Positions 24,934-35,100 of a DNA stretch of 44,822 bases are shown one piece after another; the first letter of the stretch is position 1, and the number at the start of each line of letters is the position of its first letter. Below the pieces are notes generated by a model. It had not been told where the DNA came from. It ran no database searches and saw nothing but the letters and a program-made list of their open reading frames with translations. Position numbers and translations under genes: made by a program. This stretch comes from Candidatus Kapaibacterium sp. (GTDB lineage: Bacteria; Bacteroidota; Ignavibacteria; Kapaibacteriales; Kapaibacteriaceae), in the NCBI GenBank assembly GCA_026390655.1, contig JAPLFN010000127.1, positions 12,743-57,564 on the forward strand. The letters run 5' to 3'.

Positions 24934-27035
24934 TACCTGGAGACGATCGTGAATTCCACTCTACGATTTTGCTGGCGTCCTTCTTCCGTTTCATTGGGAG
25001 CCATTGGCTTGGATTCTCCGAAGCCCTTTGCCGTCATGCGCTGGGCATCAGTACCCTTGCTTACGAGATATGTTTGGACACTATTTATTCGGTTTTGAGA
25101 GAGCCCTAGATTGTCAGCATCCGATCCGACGTTATCCGTGTGACCCGCTAGTGCAATACGCACTGATGGATTCTTTTGCAGGAACTCCACAAGGCGATCA
25201 AGCTCGGGATATGATTCCGTTCGAAGATCATACTTACCAACATCGAAGAAAACGTTGTTGAGGCGAATGGCCACGTTCATCTTAATCGGGGTCAAATACA
25301 AGTCACGATCGGCTTCAACATATGCACCGAGTGACCGTGCATCAAACTGTTCACTCAGTGCATAGTACCCTTCGGCCTCTGCGCGCACACCATACAAGTT
25401 TCCGTTGACCAGTCCCACTCGGTACGATCCATCTACCGCGCTCGACGTGGCTGTTCCTGCAATACGTCCGCTCGGCAATTCCTCGTACACCACTCTTGCC
25501 GTTACCGGGAGCTTCGTTTCCGCATCGAGCACTCTACCACGGGCCATCAACAATGCTACCGGGCGTGCTCCAGATGGCAGTGCGATTGCAACGATATCAT
25601 CCTGCCCCAACGAATTCTTTGTTGAGCTATAGTAGGCGGAATCACCTCTCGCAGGAACCTGTATGAACGTCTCATGTTCATCGGAGTTCACACCATTCCC
25701 AAGGTTCTCCGGCTCAGACCAGTTGAGCCAGGTATCATCAAGTCTCCGAGAAACGAAGATGTCTCTGCCGCCATACCCCGGATGTCCAGTGGTGCTAAAG
25801 AACAAGGTCTTGCCATCACCCGCGATGAAGGGCCCCATCTCCGACCCTTGGGTATTGATCACGGAACCTAGATTCTTGGGAGCAGTCCACGTGTTGTTTT
25901 GCTTGCGAAAACAGACATAGAGATCATTACTACCGCGAGAGTCGCGTGTTTGAATGGACGTGATAAGCACCGATCCATCCGGCGAGAGATGCGAATTGAC
26001 ATAGGAATTCAAATTTTCATAGTCATCAATGGCCATGTTGACAGGAGCGGACCAGCCATCTTTTGTACGCGTGGAATACGAGACGCCCTTGCCCATTGAT
26101 CCGTCACTCTCGTACGTTCCTTGAAGGAACAGAGTATTTAGATCTTGTGTTACGGCGATCGCAAAGTTGTTACCGGCAGTATTTATAGGGGCGCCAAGAT
26201 TCTTTGGCGCTGACCACGAACCATTTTTCATTTTCGTTGTCACCCACACGTCGCGCTTGTCCTTCGTCACGTTTCCATCGTGATCTTTTCGGCTGAAATA
26301 CAACACACTTCCATCAGATGATATGCAGTCAACCGATTCATCAGACTCACCATTGATTTCGGCACCAAGACTGACGGGCTTCACATTCGGATCTACACCA
26401 AGTACGGGGCGAACGGGTTTGGGCTCCCATTGGCGGATCTCGAGATCATCCATTTCAATTGTTTGCGCGCCATAGTAGAGTACACCTTGCTTCGAACCAA
26501 ACACACGGAAGTAGGATGCCGTCATCGTGACGACTGCCTTGCCATTCACGTAGCCCGAGATCGCGTCATTTTCTTTCCGCACTTCAAGGACATTCCATTC
26601 ACCTTGTTTTTTTACTGCGTCCGTCTTCGTCCATTCATCAACATCTTCGTAGGCATTCTCCTTCATGCGACCAATTCGAGCACGATCATCGTCGCGAATA
26701 ACGAACATATAGACGTTCTGCACATCGGCTGCGTTGAATGCGATACCGTAGGCGTGCTTCTCTTCGCCATCGGTCTGTCTCAGACGAATACGAATGGACC
26801 AGTTCTTCGTGTTGTCGAGCGTGGCCACCTCTGAGAAATACCGAAACCCATTGTCGTCGGTCTCCTTGTATCTCATCACCCCGTCTTCATTCTCTACTGT
26901 GCAGTTTCCGTCGCTCGTTTCACCGGCGAACCAATCCCCAGCGTTATCAAACGTACGTTTTACAAGCGTCCTCTCCTGTGACGAGCTGGATGCGACGGAC
27001 AGAAGGAAAAAGAGACAGATAGCAATAGTGCGCAT
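24933..27035 (-). CDS. OmpA-family protein with PD40 repeats
   Basis: A 700-aa exported protein. A signal peptide (MRTIAICLFFLLSVASSSSQ) is followed by a jelly-roll-like domain (residues ~25-205, ending IEMDDLEIRQW). Then come WD40-like PD40 repeats with the recurring pattern of DGSVLYFSRKDHDG, DLNTLFLQGTYESDG and DGKTLFFSTTGHPGYGGRDI. A short carboxypeptidase-regulatory-like domain lies near residue 505. The last ~110 residues are an OmpA peptidoglycan-binding domain (FFDVGKYDLRTESYPELDRL, then ALAGHTDNVGSDADN). It resembles the outer-membrane-associated PD40/OmpA proteins common in Bacteroidota, some of which belong to T9SS (PorE-like). It is probably anchored to peptidoglycan in the periplasm. 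Confidence 0.9.
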   Translation of the reverse strand: MRTIAICLFFLLSVASSSSQERTLVKRTFDNAGDWFAGETSDGNCTVENEDGVMRYKETDDNGFRYFSEVATLDNTKNWSIRIRLRQTDGEEKHAYGIAFNAADVQNVYMFVIRDDDRARIGRMKENAYEDVDEWTKTDAVKKQGEWNVLEVRKENDAISGYVNGKAVVTMTASYFRVFGSKQGVLYYGAQTIEMDDLEIRQWEPKPVRPVLGVDPNVKPVSLGAEINGESDESVDCISSDGSVLYFSRKDHDGNVTKDKRDVWVTTKMKNGSWSAPKNLGAPINTAGNNFAIAVTQDLNTLFLQGTYESDGSMGKGVSYSTRTKDGWSAPVNMAIDDYENLNSYVNSHLSPDGSVLITSIQTRDSRGSNDLYVCFRKQNNTWTAPKNLGSVINTQGSEMGPFIAGDGKTLFFSTTGHPGYGGRDIFVSRRLDDTWLNWSEPENLGNGVNSDEHETFIQVPARGDSAYYSSTKNSLGQDDIVAIALPSGARPVALLMARGRVLDAETKLPVTARVVYEELPSGRIAGTATSSAVDGSYRVGLVNGNLYGVRAEAEGYYALSEQFDARSLGAYVEADRDLYLTPIKMNVAIRLNNVFFDVGKYDLRTESYPELDRLVEFLQKNPSVRIALAGHTDNVGSDADNLGLSQNRINSVQTYLVSKGTDAQRMTAKGFGESKPMAPNETEEGRQQNRRVEFTIVSR

Positions 27036-27049
27036 GCCGGACCCCTAGA

Positions 27050-27066
27050 ATGTTCGCTACGAACAT
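27050..27066. promoter_or_regulatory. 17-bp perfect dyad upstream of the OmpA-family gene
   Basis: ATGTTCG-CTA-CGAACAT is a perfect inverted repeat with 7-base arms, 15 bp before the start of the OmpA/PD40 gene. On the minus strand it overlaps TATGTTCG, a one-mismatch version of the TAnnTTTG promoter box. It could therefore be an operator on the promoter or a small 5'-leader hairpin. No regulator is identified. Confidence 0.4.
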
Positions 27067-27107
27067 ACGGGTACGAGTGCCTTCCCACGCGACTCAGTGG
27101 AAATCTC

Positions 27108-27641
27108 TTATCGAAGTGCGGATTCTACGTCCTTGATGAAGGCCTCAGACATTGGGTCTACGTTGCTCTTATAGCGACCCTTGATCTTGCCGTCCTTACC
27201 AATTAGGAACTTCTCAAAGTTCCAGCCAACCTCGCCTACCAGTGAGGCGTTGCCGTCACCGCTCGTCAACCACGTGTATAGGGGCGCCTTGTCCTGCCCC
27301 TTGACAACGATCTTGGAAAACAGTGGGAAGGACACCTTGTATTTCGTAGAGCAGAATGATTTGATTTCCTCTTCAGTACCGGGTTCCTGCGCACCAAAGT
27401 CATTTGCGGGAAACCCTAGGACCACAAGCCCCTTATCCTTATACGCTTCATAAAGCTTTTCGAGGGTAGCATACTGCTTTGTATATCCACAGAACGACGC
27501 AACATTAACAACGACTACAACCTTGCCGGAGTAATCTGAGAGATTGACCATTTTCCCGTCGATATCTCTCAGTTCAAAGTCGTTCAGCGAAGTGTTCATC
27601 GTGCAAAGTAGGGATAGTGTTATGAGGAGTGATGAGAACAT
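27108..27641 (-). CDS. Glutathione peroxidase family protein (thioredoxin-type, Cys form)
   Basis: A 177-aa exported peroxidase. A hydrophobic N-terminus (MFSSLLITLSLLC) suggests a signal peptide. The peroxidatic motif reads NVASFCGYTKQY with Cys51 in place of selenocysteine. The active-site Gln is kept in FGAQEPG, and Trp/Asn in GWNFEKFLI. The usual FPCN reads FPAN, but a second Cys in EEIKSFCSTKY (Cys97) is placed like the resolving cysteine of thioredoxin-dependent members. It probably reduces hydroperoxides in the periplasm with a thiol partner. It follows the MnmM-type gene by 16 bp, likely in the same transcript. Confidence 0.93.
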   Translation of the reverse strand: MFSSLLITLSLLCTMNTSLNDFELRDIDGKMVNLSDYSGKVVVVVNVASFCGYTKQYATLEKLYEAYKDKGLVVLGFPANDFGAQEPGTEEEIKSFCSTKYKVSFPLFSKIVVKGQDKAPLYTWLTSGDGNASLVGEVGWNFEKFLIGKDGKIKGRYKSNVDPMSEAFIKDVESALR

Positions 27642-27657
27642 GGGATGACCTGATATG

Positions 27658-28224
27658 TTATGAACGTGCTACAACAACGAAAACCACCGGAGGATTCCCG
27701 ACCTGGTTCAAAAACATCGTTTCTGTGCACGCGGTAGCATCCTGAGGCCAAGTGGCCAGAAGTGAACGAATGGTTTCCAATTCTTTCTGACCTTCCGCAT
27801 GTCGGTAGCAAACGATTGTGATAACGCCACCTGGAGCAAGAAGCGTCCGGGCTGCTTCGATTGCCCTCCGTGTGGTCTCGGCATGCGTTGTGACATCTTT
27901 ATCGCCCCCGGGCAGATAGCCCAGGTTGAACGTAACAGCGCATACCTTGCCGTGGTGTTCAGGTTCAATGTGGAGCGCCATCTCTTCATGACTGCAGAGC
28001 AGTAGTCGAACGTCAGCAGAAGTCTCTGAGATGCGCGTACTCGTCACCTCCAGCGCTACCTGTTGGATATCGAATCCGTAGACAATGCCCCCTTCTCCAA
28101 CCAGTCCGGCCATCAAGGCAGTGTCCCATCCATTTCCCATCGTAGCATCAATAACAACAGATCTCTGCGGAATCACGTCACGCAAGATTCTATGAACAAA
28201 CGTTACAGCATTTTCGAAGATCAT
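27658..28224 (-). CDS. mnmM: MnmM/YtqB-type class I SAM-dependent tRNA methyltransferase
   Basis: A 188-aa Rossmann methyltransferase of the rRNA_methylase/YtqB family. B. subtilis YtqB (MnmM) methylates the 5-aminomethyl group on tRNA wobble uridine. Visible motifs are VVIDATMGNGWDT (SAM motif I, residues ~24-36), FDIQQVALEV, and the family-specific FNLGYLPGGDKDV (residues 99-111). The ORF track starts four codons earlier. ATG at 28224 overlaps the FAD-oxidoreductase stop as ATGA and gives the usual start (MIFENAVTFVHRIL). The coupling to an MnmC-like oxidoreductase supports the tRNA role over an rRNA one. Confidence 0.85.
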   Translation of the reverse strand: MIFENAVTFVHRILRDVIPQRSVVIDATMGNGWDTALMAGLVGEGGIVYGFDIQQVALEVTSTRISETSADVRLLLCSHEEMALHIEPEHHGKVCAVTFNLGYLPGGDKDVTTHAETTRRAIEAARTLLAPGGVITIVCYRHAEGQKELETIRSLLATWPQDATACTETMFLNQVGNPPVVFVVVARS

Positions 28225-29198
28225 GATTTCCACCAACGTTGAATATCGATTTCTGTATCAAGGGGCTCTCCAAACGCGAGGTGTCGCGCTAGTTGGCGTG
28301 CAGCCCACGGTCCCTGCAGCGCACCTTTCGTTCCTAATCCGGTAAACACTGCCTGCGCTGTATCAATGGGATGGCGTCCAACGAGCGGTCGTTTGAATTT
28401 TGTAGAGGGGCGCAGGGCAGCACGATGTCCGGTTACGATGATCTCGCGATGAACAAGTTGCGTTGCGGCTTCAAGGAGTTTCTCCCGGCCTCTCACGGTG
28501 GGCTGTGGGTCCTGATCATCCCAATCGTGCGTGGCTCCAATACGGTATTTGTCGCCCCCTACCGGAAGAATCCACGTACCATTCGTCAAGACATGATCGA
28601 GGAACAGTCCTGGGATTGTCACGTCGAGAATTTCGCCCTTCGATGGTTCGATCGGCAGCCACGACCAAAGGGCCGAGGACAGTGCTCGATAGCCGGTGCA
28701 TGTAACCGTAACATCGGCGTCTGCACTGCCACTATTCTCTTTCGGTTTCATAAGGTCAACGAAGGACGGAATGTCCACAGTAGCAACGCCTCCGTGTTCA
28801 AAACCCCCAAATGGGTAGCCGACTCCATCATGCGTTCCCGGTGCGATGTCCGTTATCTGCATTGGCTCATACTCTCCGTGAGCAAGGCGTTCGTGAAACC
28901 ACGTCCTCATGATCTCCTCTCTAAACACCCTCCGAAGTGTCCACTCATGCCAAAGCTTCACTCCGAACTTCGTCTCGACTTCCGAATACGTTGCCCGTGC
29001 AATTTGTGTTAGCTCGCTACCTCGCCAAGTGGGTTTAAGACGTCTACCCGTGATAGGCGTGATCATGCCAGCGGCAACGCGGGATGAGGTTTCTGATTCG
29101 TTAAGGTCATCTGATGTGACCAATACATTGAGCTTTTGTAACTCCCATGCAAGCAATGCACCTGCAAGGCCAAAGCCCATAATATGGACGTGTTTCAC
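28221..29198 (-). CDS. FAD-dependent DAO-family oxidoreductase, MnmC C-domain-like
   Basis: A 325-aa flavoprotein of the D-amino-acid oxidase superfamily. The N-terminal FAD-binding motif is HIMGFGLAGALLAWEL (Gly8-x-Gly10-x-x-Gly13). SRVAAGMITPITGRRLKPTW follows, matching the start of MnmC(o)-like domains. The C-terminal FAD motif region reads VGRHPIDTAQAVFTGLGTKGALQGPW. It is most like the oxidoreductase half of MnmC, which removes the carboxymethyl part of cmnm5(s2)U. That fits its direct coupling to the MnmM-type methylase. It starts with GTG overlapping the TatD-like stop (GTGA). A generic amine oxidase role cannot be excluded. Confidence 0.85.
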   Translation of the reverse strand: MKHVHIMGFGLAGALLAWELQKLNVLVTSDDLNESETSSRVAAGMITPITGRRLKPTWRGSELTQIARATYSEVETKFGVKLWHEWTLRRVFREEIMRTWFHERLAHGEYEPMQITDIAPGTHDGVGYPFGGFEHGGVATVDIPSFVDLMKPKENSGSADADVTVTCTGYRALSSALWSWLPIEPSKGEILDVTIPGLFLDHVLTNGTWILPVGGDKYRIGATHDWDDQDPQPTVRGREKLLEAATQLVHREIIVTGHRAALRPSTKFKRPLVGRHPIDTAQAVFTGLGTKGALQGPWAARQLARHLAFGEPLDTEIDIQRWWKS

Positions 29199-29863
29199 TG
29201 AGGCGGTTCGCTGATGAAGACCTTTTCAAACGTCTCGTGAACGGCCGTGCAAAGCTCTTCTACTGATATACCGCGGATCTTTGCAACGGCATTATAGATG
29301 TCTTCTATTCTAACGTTGTCTGCACCGGTTTCGAGTAAGAATCTATCAGACGGACACATCCGAACCGCTTCAACCAACGAGGCGGACTCCTTTGTAACGG
29401 CTGCACCGAATGTAAGGATCATACCAGAGTCAAGATACTGTCGGGCAAGATCAGCCCCCTTTACAAATCCATGCAATACCCATTGCTGTATGGGATCGAT
29501 GAATTTGTTAATGCTTAAGAGCTCATCGTGTGCTTTTACACAATGGACAACAAGGGGCTTTGTGAATCGCTCGGCAAGATCTGCAGCGTATTCGAACGCG
29601 TCAACCTGATGGATCCACGGTGCGTTGCTTGACTGATCGAGACCACACTCGCCGATGCCAAGCACAAGCTTTTCTGACATCAGATCTTCCACGATGTCGA
29701 GGGCATCACGCCAGTCTTCAGTTACGTCGTCAGTATGAAGACCAACTGTGCAGATACCATCCGTTTCAAAGACCTCCATTGAGGCCGTGATACGAATGTT
29801 CACCAAGGAAGTAACGTTCTGGCTTGCAGAACGGTGGAGCGAGTGCGCGTCGACGTATAGCAT
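29195..29863 (-). CDS. TatD-family hydrolase-like protein with altered metal ligands
   Basis: A 222-aa TIM-barrel protein of the TatD family (metal-dependent DNases/hydrolases). It keeps GECGLD (Glu72), PLVVHCVKAHDEL (His107) and WVLHGF (His131). The first metal motif, normally DxHxH, reads DAHSLH with a spacing change, and the usual LETD reads LLETGAD, so two ligands look lost. Catalytic activity may be weak or absent. The ORF track adds 14 codons, but that start lies against the groL terminator; MLYVDAHSLH at 29863 fits the family. It opens the coupled trio with the FAD oxidoreductase and the methyltransferase. Confidence 0.82.
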   Translation of the reverse strand: MLYVDAHSLHRSASQNVTSLVNIRITASMEVFETDGICTVGLHTDDVTEDWRDALDIVEDLMSEKLVLGIGECGLDQSSNAPWIHQVDAFEYAADLAERFTKPLVVHCVKAHDELLSINKFIDPIQQWVLHGFVKGADLARQYLDSGMILTFGAAVTKESASLVEAVRMCPSDRFLLETGADNVRIEDIYNAVAKIRGISVEELCTAVHETFEKVFISEPPQ

Positions 29864-29895
29864 CGTTACAAAGATGCAGAAAGTGGAGTATTCCA

Positions 29896-29933
29896 AGAAA
29901 AACAAAGCCCGATGCTCATTCGAACATCGGGCT
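29896..29933 (-). terminator. Intrinsic terminator after groL
   Basis: On the minus strand AGCCCGATG and CATCGGGCT form a perfect 9-bp stem over a 10-base loop, followed by TTGTTTTTC. It lies about 50 bp after the groL stop and just before the TatD-like gene. It should separate the heat-shock operon from the downstream trio. Confidence 0.85.
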
Positions 29934-29981
29934 GTTATCTATTGAAATGACGTCATTCCGTCATTTGTCATTATTCATTTC

Positions 29982-31649
<1,668 letters not shown>

Positions 31650-31664
31650 TTAATTGTAAGGGGC

Positions 31665-31952
31665 TTACTTAATCACAGCGAAAATGTCGGCTTCGCGCAT
31701 GATGAGGAAGTCGTCGTTCTCAACGCTGATCTCTGTACCGGCATACTTGCCGTAGAGTACCTTGTCTCCAACCTTGACCTGAAGCGGGGTCACTTTCCCG
31801 TCTTCCATTTGCTTGCCTGTGCCAACGGCGACGATAACGCCTTGCATAGGCTTTTCCTTTGCCGTGTCCGGGATAATAATTCCACCCTTGGTCACTTCTT
31901 CCGCTTCAGCGGCCTTAACAAGAACTCGGTCGTGTAATGGGGCGAGATTCAT
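31665..31952 (-). CDS. groS: Co-chaperonin GroES (10 kDa)
   Basis: A 95-aa heptameric lid of the GroEL chamber. It begins [19 protein letters not shown], has the mobile-loop region [20 protein letters not shown] with the GroEL-contact Ile triplet, and continues [19 protein letters not shown]. The length is typical. The start has GGAG within 12 bases upstream (GGAGTAGATC). It is the first gene of groSL and lies 57 bp downstream of the CIRCE element. Confidence 0.99.
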   Translation of the reverse strand: MNLAPLHDRVLVKAAEAEEVTKGGIIIPDTAKEKPMQGVIVAVGTGKQMEDGKVTPLQVKVGDKVLYGKYAGTEISVENDDFLIMREADIFAVIK

Positions 31953-32009
31953 GATCTACTCCGTAATAAACAATTGTGAAACGAACTTGGATTGCCGTAG
32001 ACGAATGTG

Positions 32010-32036
32010 TTGGCACTCTTCGTGTATGAGTGCTAA
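32010..32036 (-). promoter_or_regulatory. CIRCE operator (HrcA site) of groSL
   Basis: TTGGCACTC-N9-GAGTGCTAA is a near-perfect match to the CIRCE consensus TTAGCACTC-N9-GAGTGCTAA, with one base different in the left arm and exact spacing. It lies upstream of groS. HrcA represses chaperonin genes at such sites and is released by heat stress. A candidate -7 box TATCTTCG (one mismatch) lies just upstream on the same strand. hrcA is not in the window. Confidence 0.9.
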
Positions 32037-32093
32037 CAGCCTGCAAGGGATGCGAAGATAGGGCATTTCACAGAGTGACGTGATAAATAATGC

Positions 32094-32123
32094 TTGTTTA
32101 GTAAAAATACGTATGTATATTCT
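32094..32123 (+). promoter_or_regulatory. Weak promoter candidate for the first subtilase gene
   Basis: TTG (32094-32096), 19 bases, then TATATTCT gives a six-of-eight match to TAnnTTTG, located 37 bp before the ATG. Spacing fits the Bacteroidota pattern but the -7 box is imperfect. Confidence 0.3.
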
Positions 32124-32159
32124 ACAGTCGTCACACTGATCCACTGTGGATAACGCCGT

Positions 32160-35100
32160 ATGGTCAAACAAATTCTACTACTTATGATCGTTCTGGGAGG
32201 CGCGTCACCTTCCCAGGGTCAGGAGAATTTGGACCTCGTACAGATGCTGCCTACTCCCGAGAGCCCAATCGTTTTCAGAGGTGAGGTTTACTGTGAGCGT
32301 TCTAAGAACACGCCTTCGGACCGACTACTAAGGATCAACTGGTTTGCACGCGGGCGGTTCATCATCGAGTCTGACTCTGCCCTCCAGGTCGGATTGGTAA
32401 ACCCTAGAACGCCGATCATGGCTCGCCTATCTGAAGCGCTTCGCCCCTTTTCAAAAGCCACGATCGCAAAAGCAACATATCGACAGAACCCAAAGGAGGT
32501 AACGCGACAATTCGTTGTGACGTTTGCCAACCCCGAAAATGTCGCTGCTGTAGAGTCAGCACTTCAGAGTGCCTCGGTCGGAACGGTCTTCTTTGTGGAT
32601 GATTGGACGTCGACAACCGGCGTCCCTAACGATCGCGTATTCGAACCCAGGCTTTCAACCGAGTATCTCTACAAGACCGGCAACAATGATGATTACTATC
32701 ACCACGCGTACAACTCCCGAACTCGAGCATGGGGACTATTCAGCATTAAAGCGCCTATGGCATGGGAGATTTCACGGGGCTCATCAGACGTGGCCATTGG
32801 CATAGTTGACAACTTTACAACCTGCAGCCCAAGCCCGGTCACAACGGATGTATCAGAAAGAACCACTGCCAACGGAACGGGTAATGTTCGCCGAATTGTC
32901 TCAACCATAACCAGCGCCTATACCGGGCTGCCGGTCAATACAGGGAACGGCGTAAATAAGAGCACCTACCCGATCAAGACCGGTCATGGCTATTCTGTTC
33001 TTGGGGCGGTCATCAGCAAGTCCGATAATGATCCGCACAACACGCCCGCACAGGGACCATCAGGTTCGGCAGTAGGCACCTGCCCCGAATGTTCGGGTGT
33101 TCTTTTCCCTCTCAATCCGCCCGACGCTACTCTATTATCCGATCCATGTCTCACTCCTTCTCCAAATGCAATAGACGGTGTGCGAGATGTTTCGCTGAGC
33201 TATGACTTTGATATGCTCGATGATTTTGATCTTGACTTTACGAACGATGCAAGTGGCAAGATGAAGCGGTTGGACGTGCTCAACTGCAGCTATGTAGGGG
33301 GTAATGGTATTCTGCATCGTCGACTCCTTCGCAATGGTGTAGCGATCGTTGCCGCCGCCGGGAATGATTGGGGTGTTGCACCCTTCGATCCAGCTGCGAC
33401 GCTTGTTATGGATCCGCAAGCCTCCAAGGACACAAAGATTCTCGCGGTCGGCTCTATTTCTGACGGCGAACTTCTTGGCTCAGACTGCGCGCCTTGGGGC
33501 ATACCTCAGGTGATGGCTCCTATCTGGAAAGGGGCTGAGAGGTTCACGGAAAAATTTGTTTTCTCTCCTGAGAACAAGAAGTTCTCACTCGAAAAGATGA
33601 AACAACGCGAGTCGTCCAAGCGTGGGTCGTATATGGACGTTGTTGCACCGGGCGGAAATGTATGGACGTTGTCCGAATCAACCGGTCAACCTGCCAGCCA
33701 AAACGGATACTCATTTCTCTCTGGCACTTCAATCTCAACGGCACTCGTAAGTGGCGTCGTCGGCATGATGTTCTCTATCAATCCCAACATGGGAGTTGAA
33801 ATGGACGCCATCACGGATTTACCTGCGGCGGGTGCTGATGGCCTCGACGTGCAACGACGAATGTATAACATCGTTACGTTCACTGCAGATAAAGTGGAAG
33901 ATCAAGATCGGACGTATTCATTTGCACTGCAAGCAAATGACGATCTGCGCAGATCATGGTCGCAACGAATGGGCTTTGGCAAGGTGAATGCTTATCGTGC
34001 CGTTGCTCATTCTATCACGCTCAAAGGCGACTACGAATACGCGGCATCATCCACTCTCGACTTCTCGGCGGAGGTGATCAACTCCAACAACATCCGCCTC
34101 ATGCATTGGGGATCGCGCATCAAGGACGGGGTTGATTGGCCCCTTACTGCACTTCGTGGCGGTACTGCAGCAGACGATGGGATTGTCGATGTTGTGAAGT
34201 ATGGCGGCCGCAGCCTGCCTGGCGAATCACACAACAATCAAGGCGTCACTCGCCTAACATCCACAGTCGCAGCGATCTCGATAACAGTTCCGGATTCTTC
34301 AACATTGTGTATTGACGGGATGCTCCTCAATGAGGGATCCGAATTCACGCACAAAGTGATCGCTACTGAATCGAACGCAACGATCCTTGCTGAAGGCCTC
34401 GTGCGCAATGTTGAGCTAGAAGGCCAATTGAAGATCGGCGATCTTGTTGTCGACGGAAATGAAGCAGACCCCGCATTACACTTTAGTAGGGCCGGAGATG
34501 TTTATGGGGTCGTGAAACTCCAACAGCGCGCCGGTTTTGTTGTTAGCGATACATTTGGCTCATGTCGTCTACGCCCGGGCTCGCACGTGAGTCTTGAAGG
34601 CATCAATGATCTCGTAGTGCGTAATGGCGGAGAGCTCGTGCTCGACCACGCATCACGCATCTCTCGCACGGCCGCTCAAGAAGTGGACGTGAACACTGGC
34701 GCAACTATGCGAGTAATGGCTGGCGTTAAAACGTCGGTCGATGTTCGGGTTCGAGTTCGTGCAGGTTCTCAATTCATCATTGAAGACTCTGCCGTTGTAT
34801 TTCTCCGCGACCTCGTCGTAGAGTCCGGCGGAACATTTATCGTCAACCCGGGCGCTCATGTGGCTTTTGGCGATTCTGTGATTGACATCAATGGTCACAT
34901 GGAAATCGTAGGTGGCACCACCGCTGATAAGCGTATTACATTGACAACGGAGATAGCTGAAAACTGCGTATTCGACGCGCGAGATCACGCCCGCATGAGC
35001 ACACGTACGCGCATCCGTGCAGTTGGAAGCACCCCCGACTGGCAGAACAGTAGCGTGTCGATACAGTACGCAGACCTCAAGAATATTGGCGTGCAACTCA

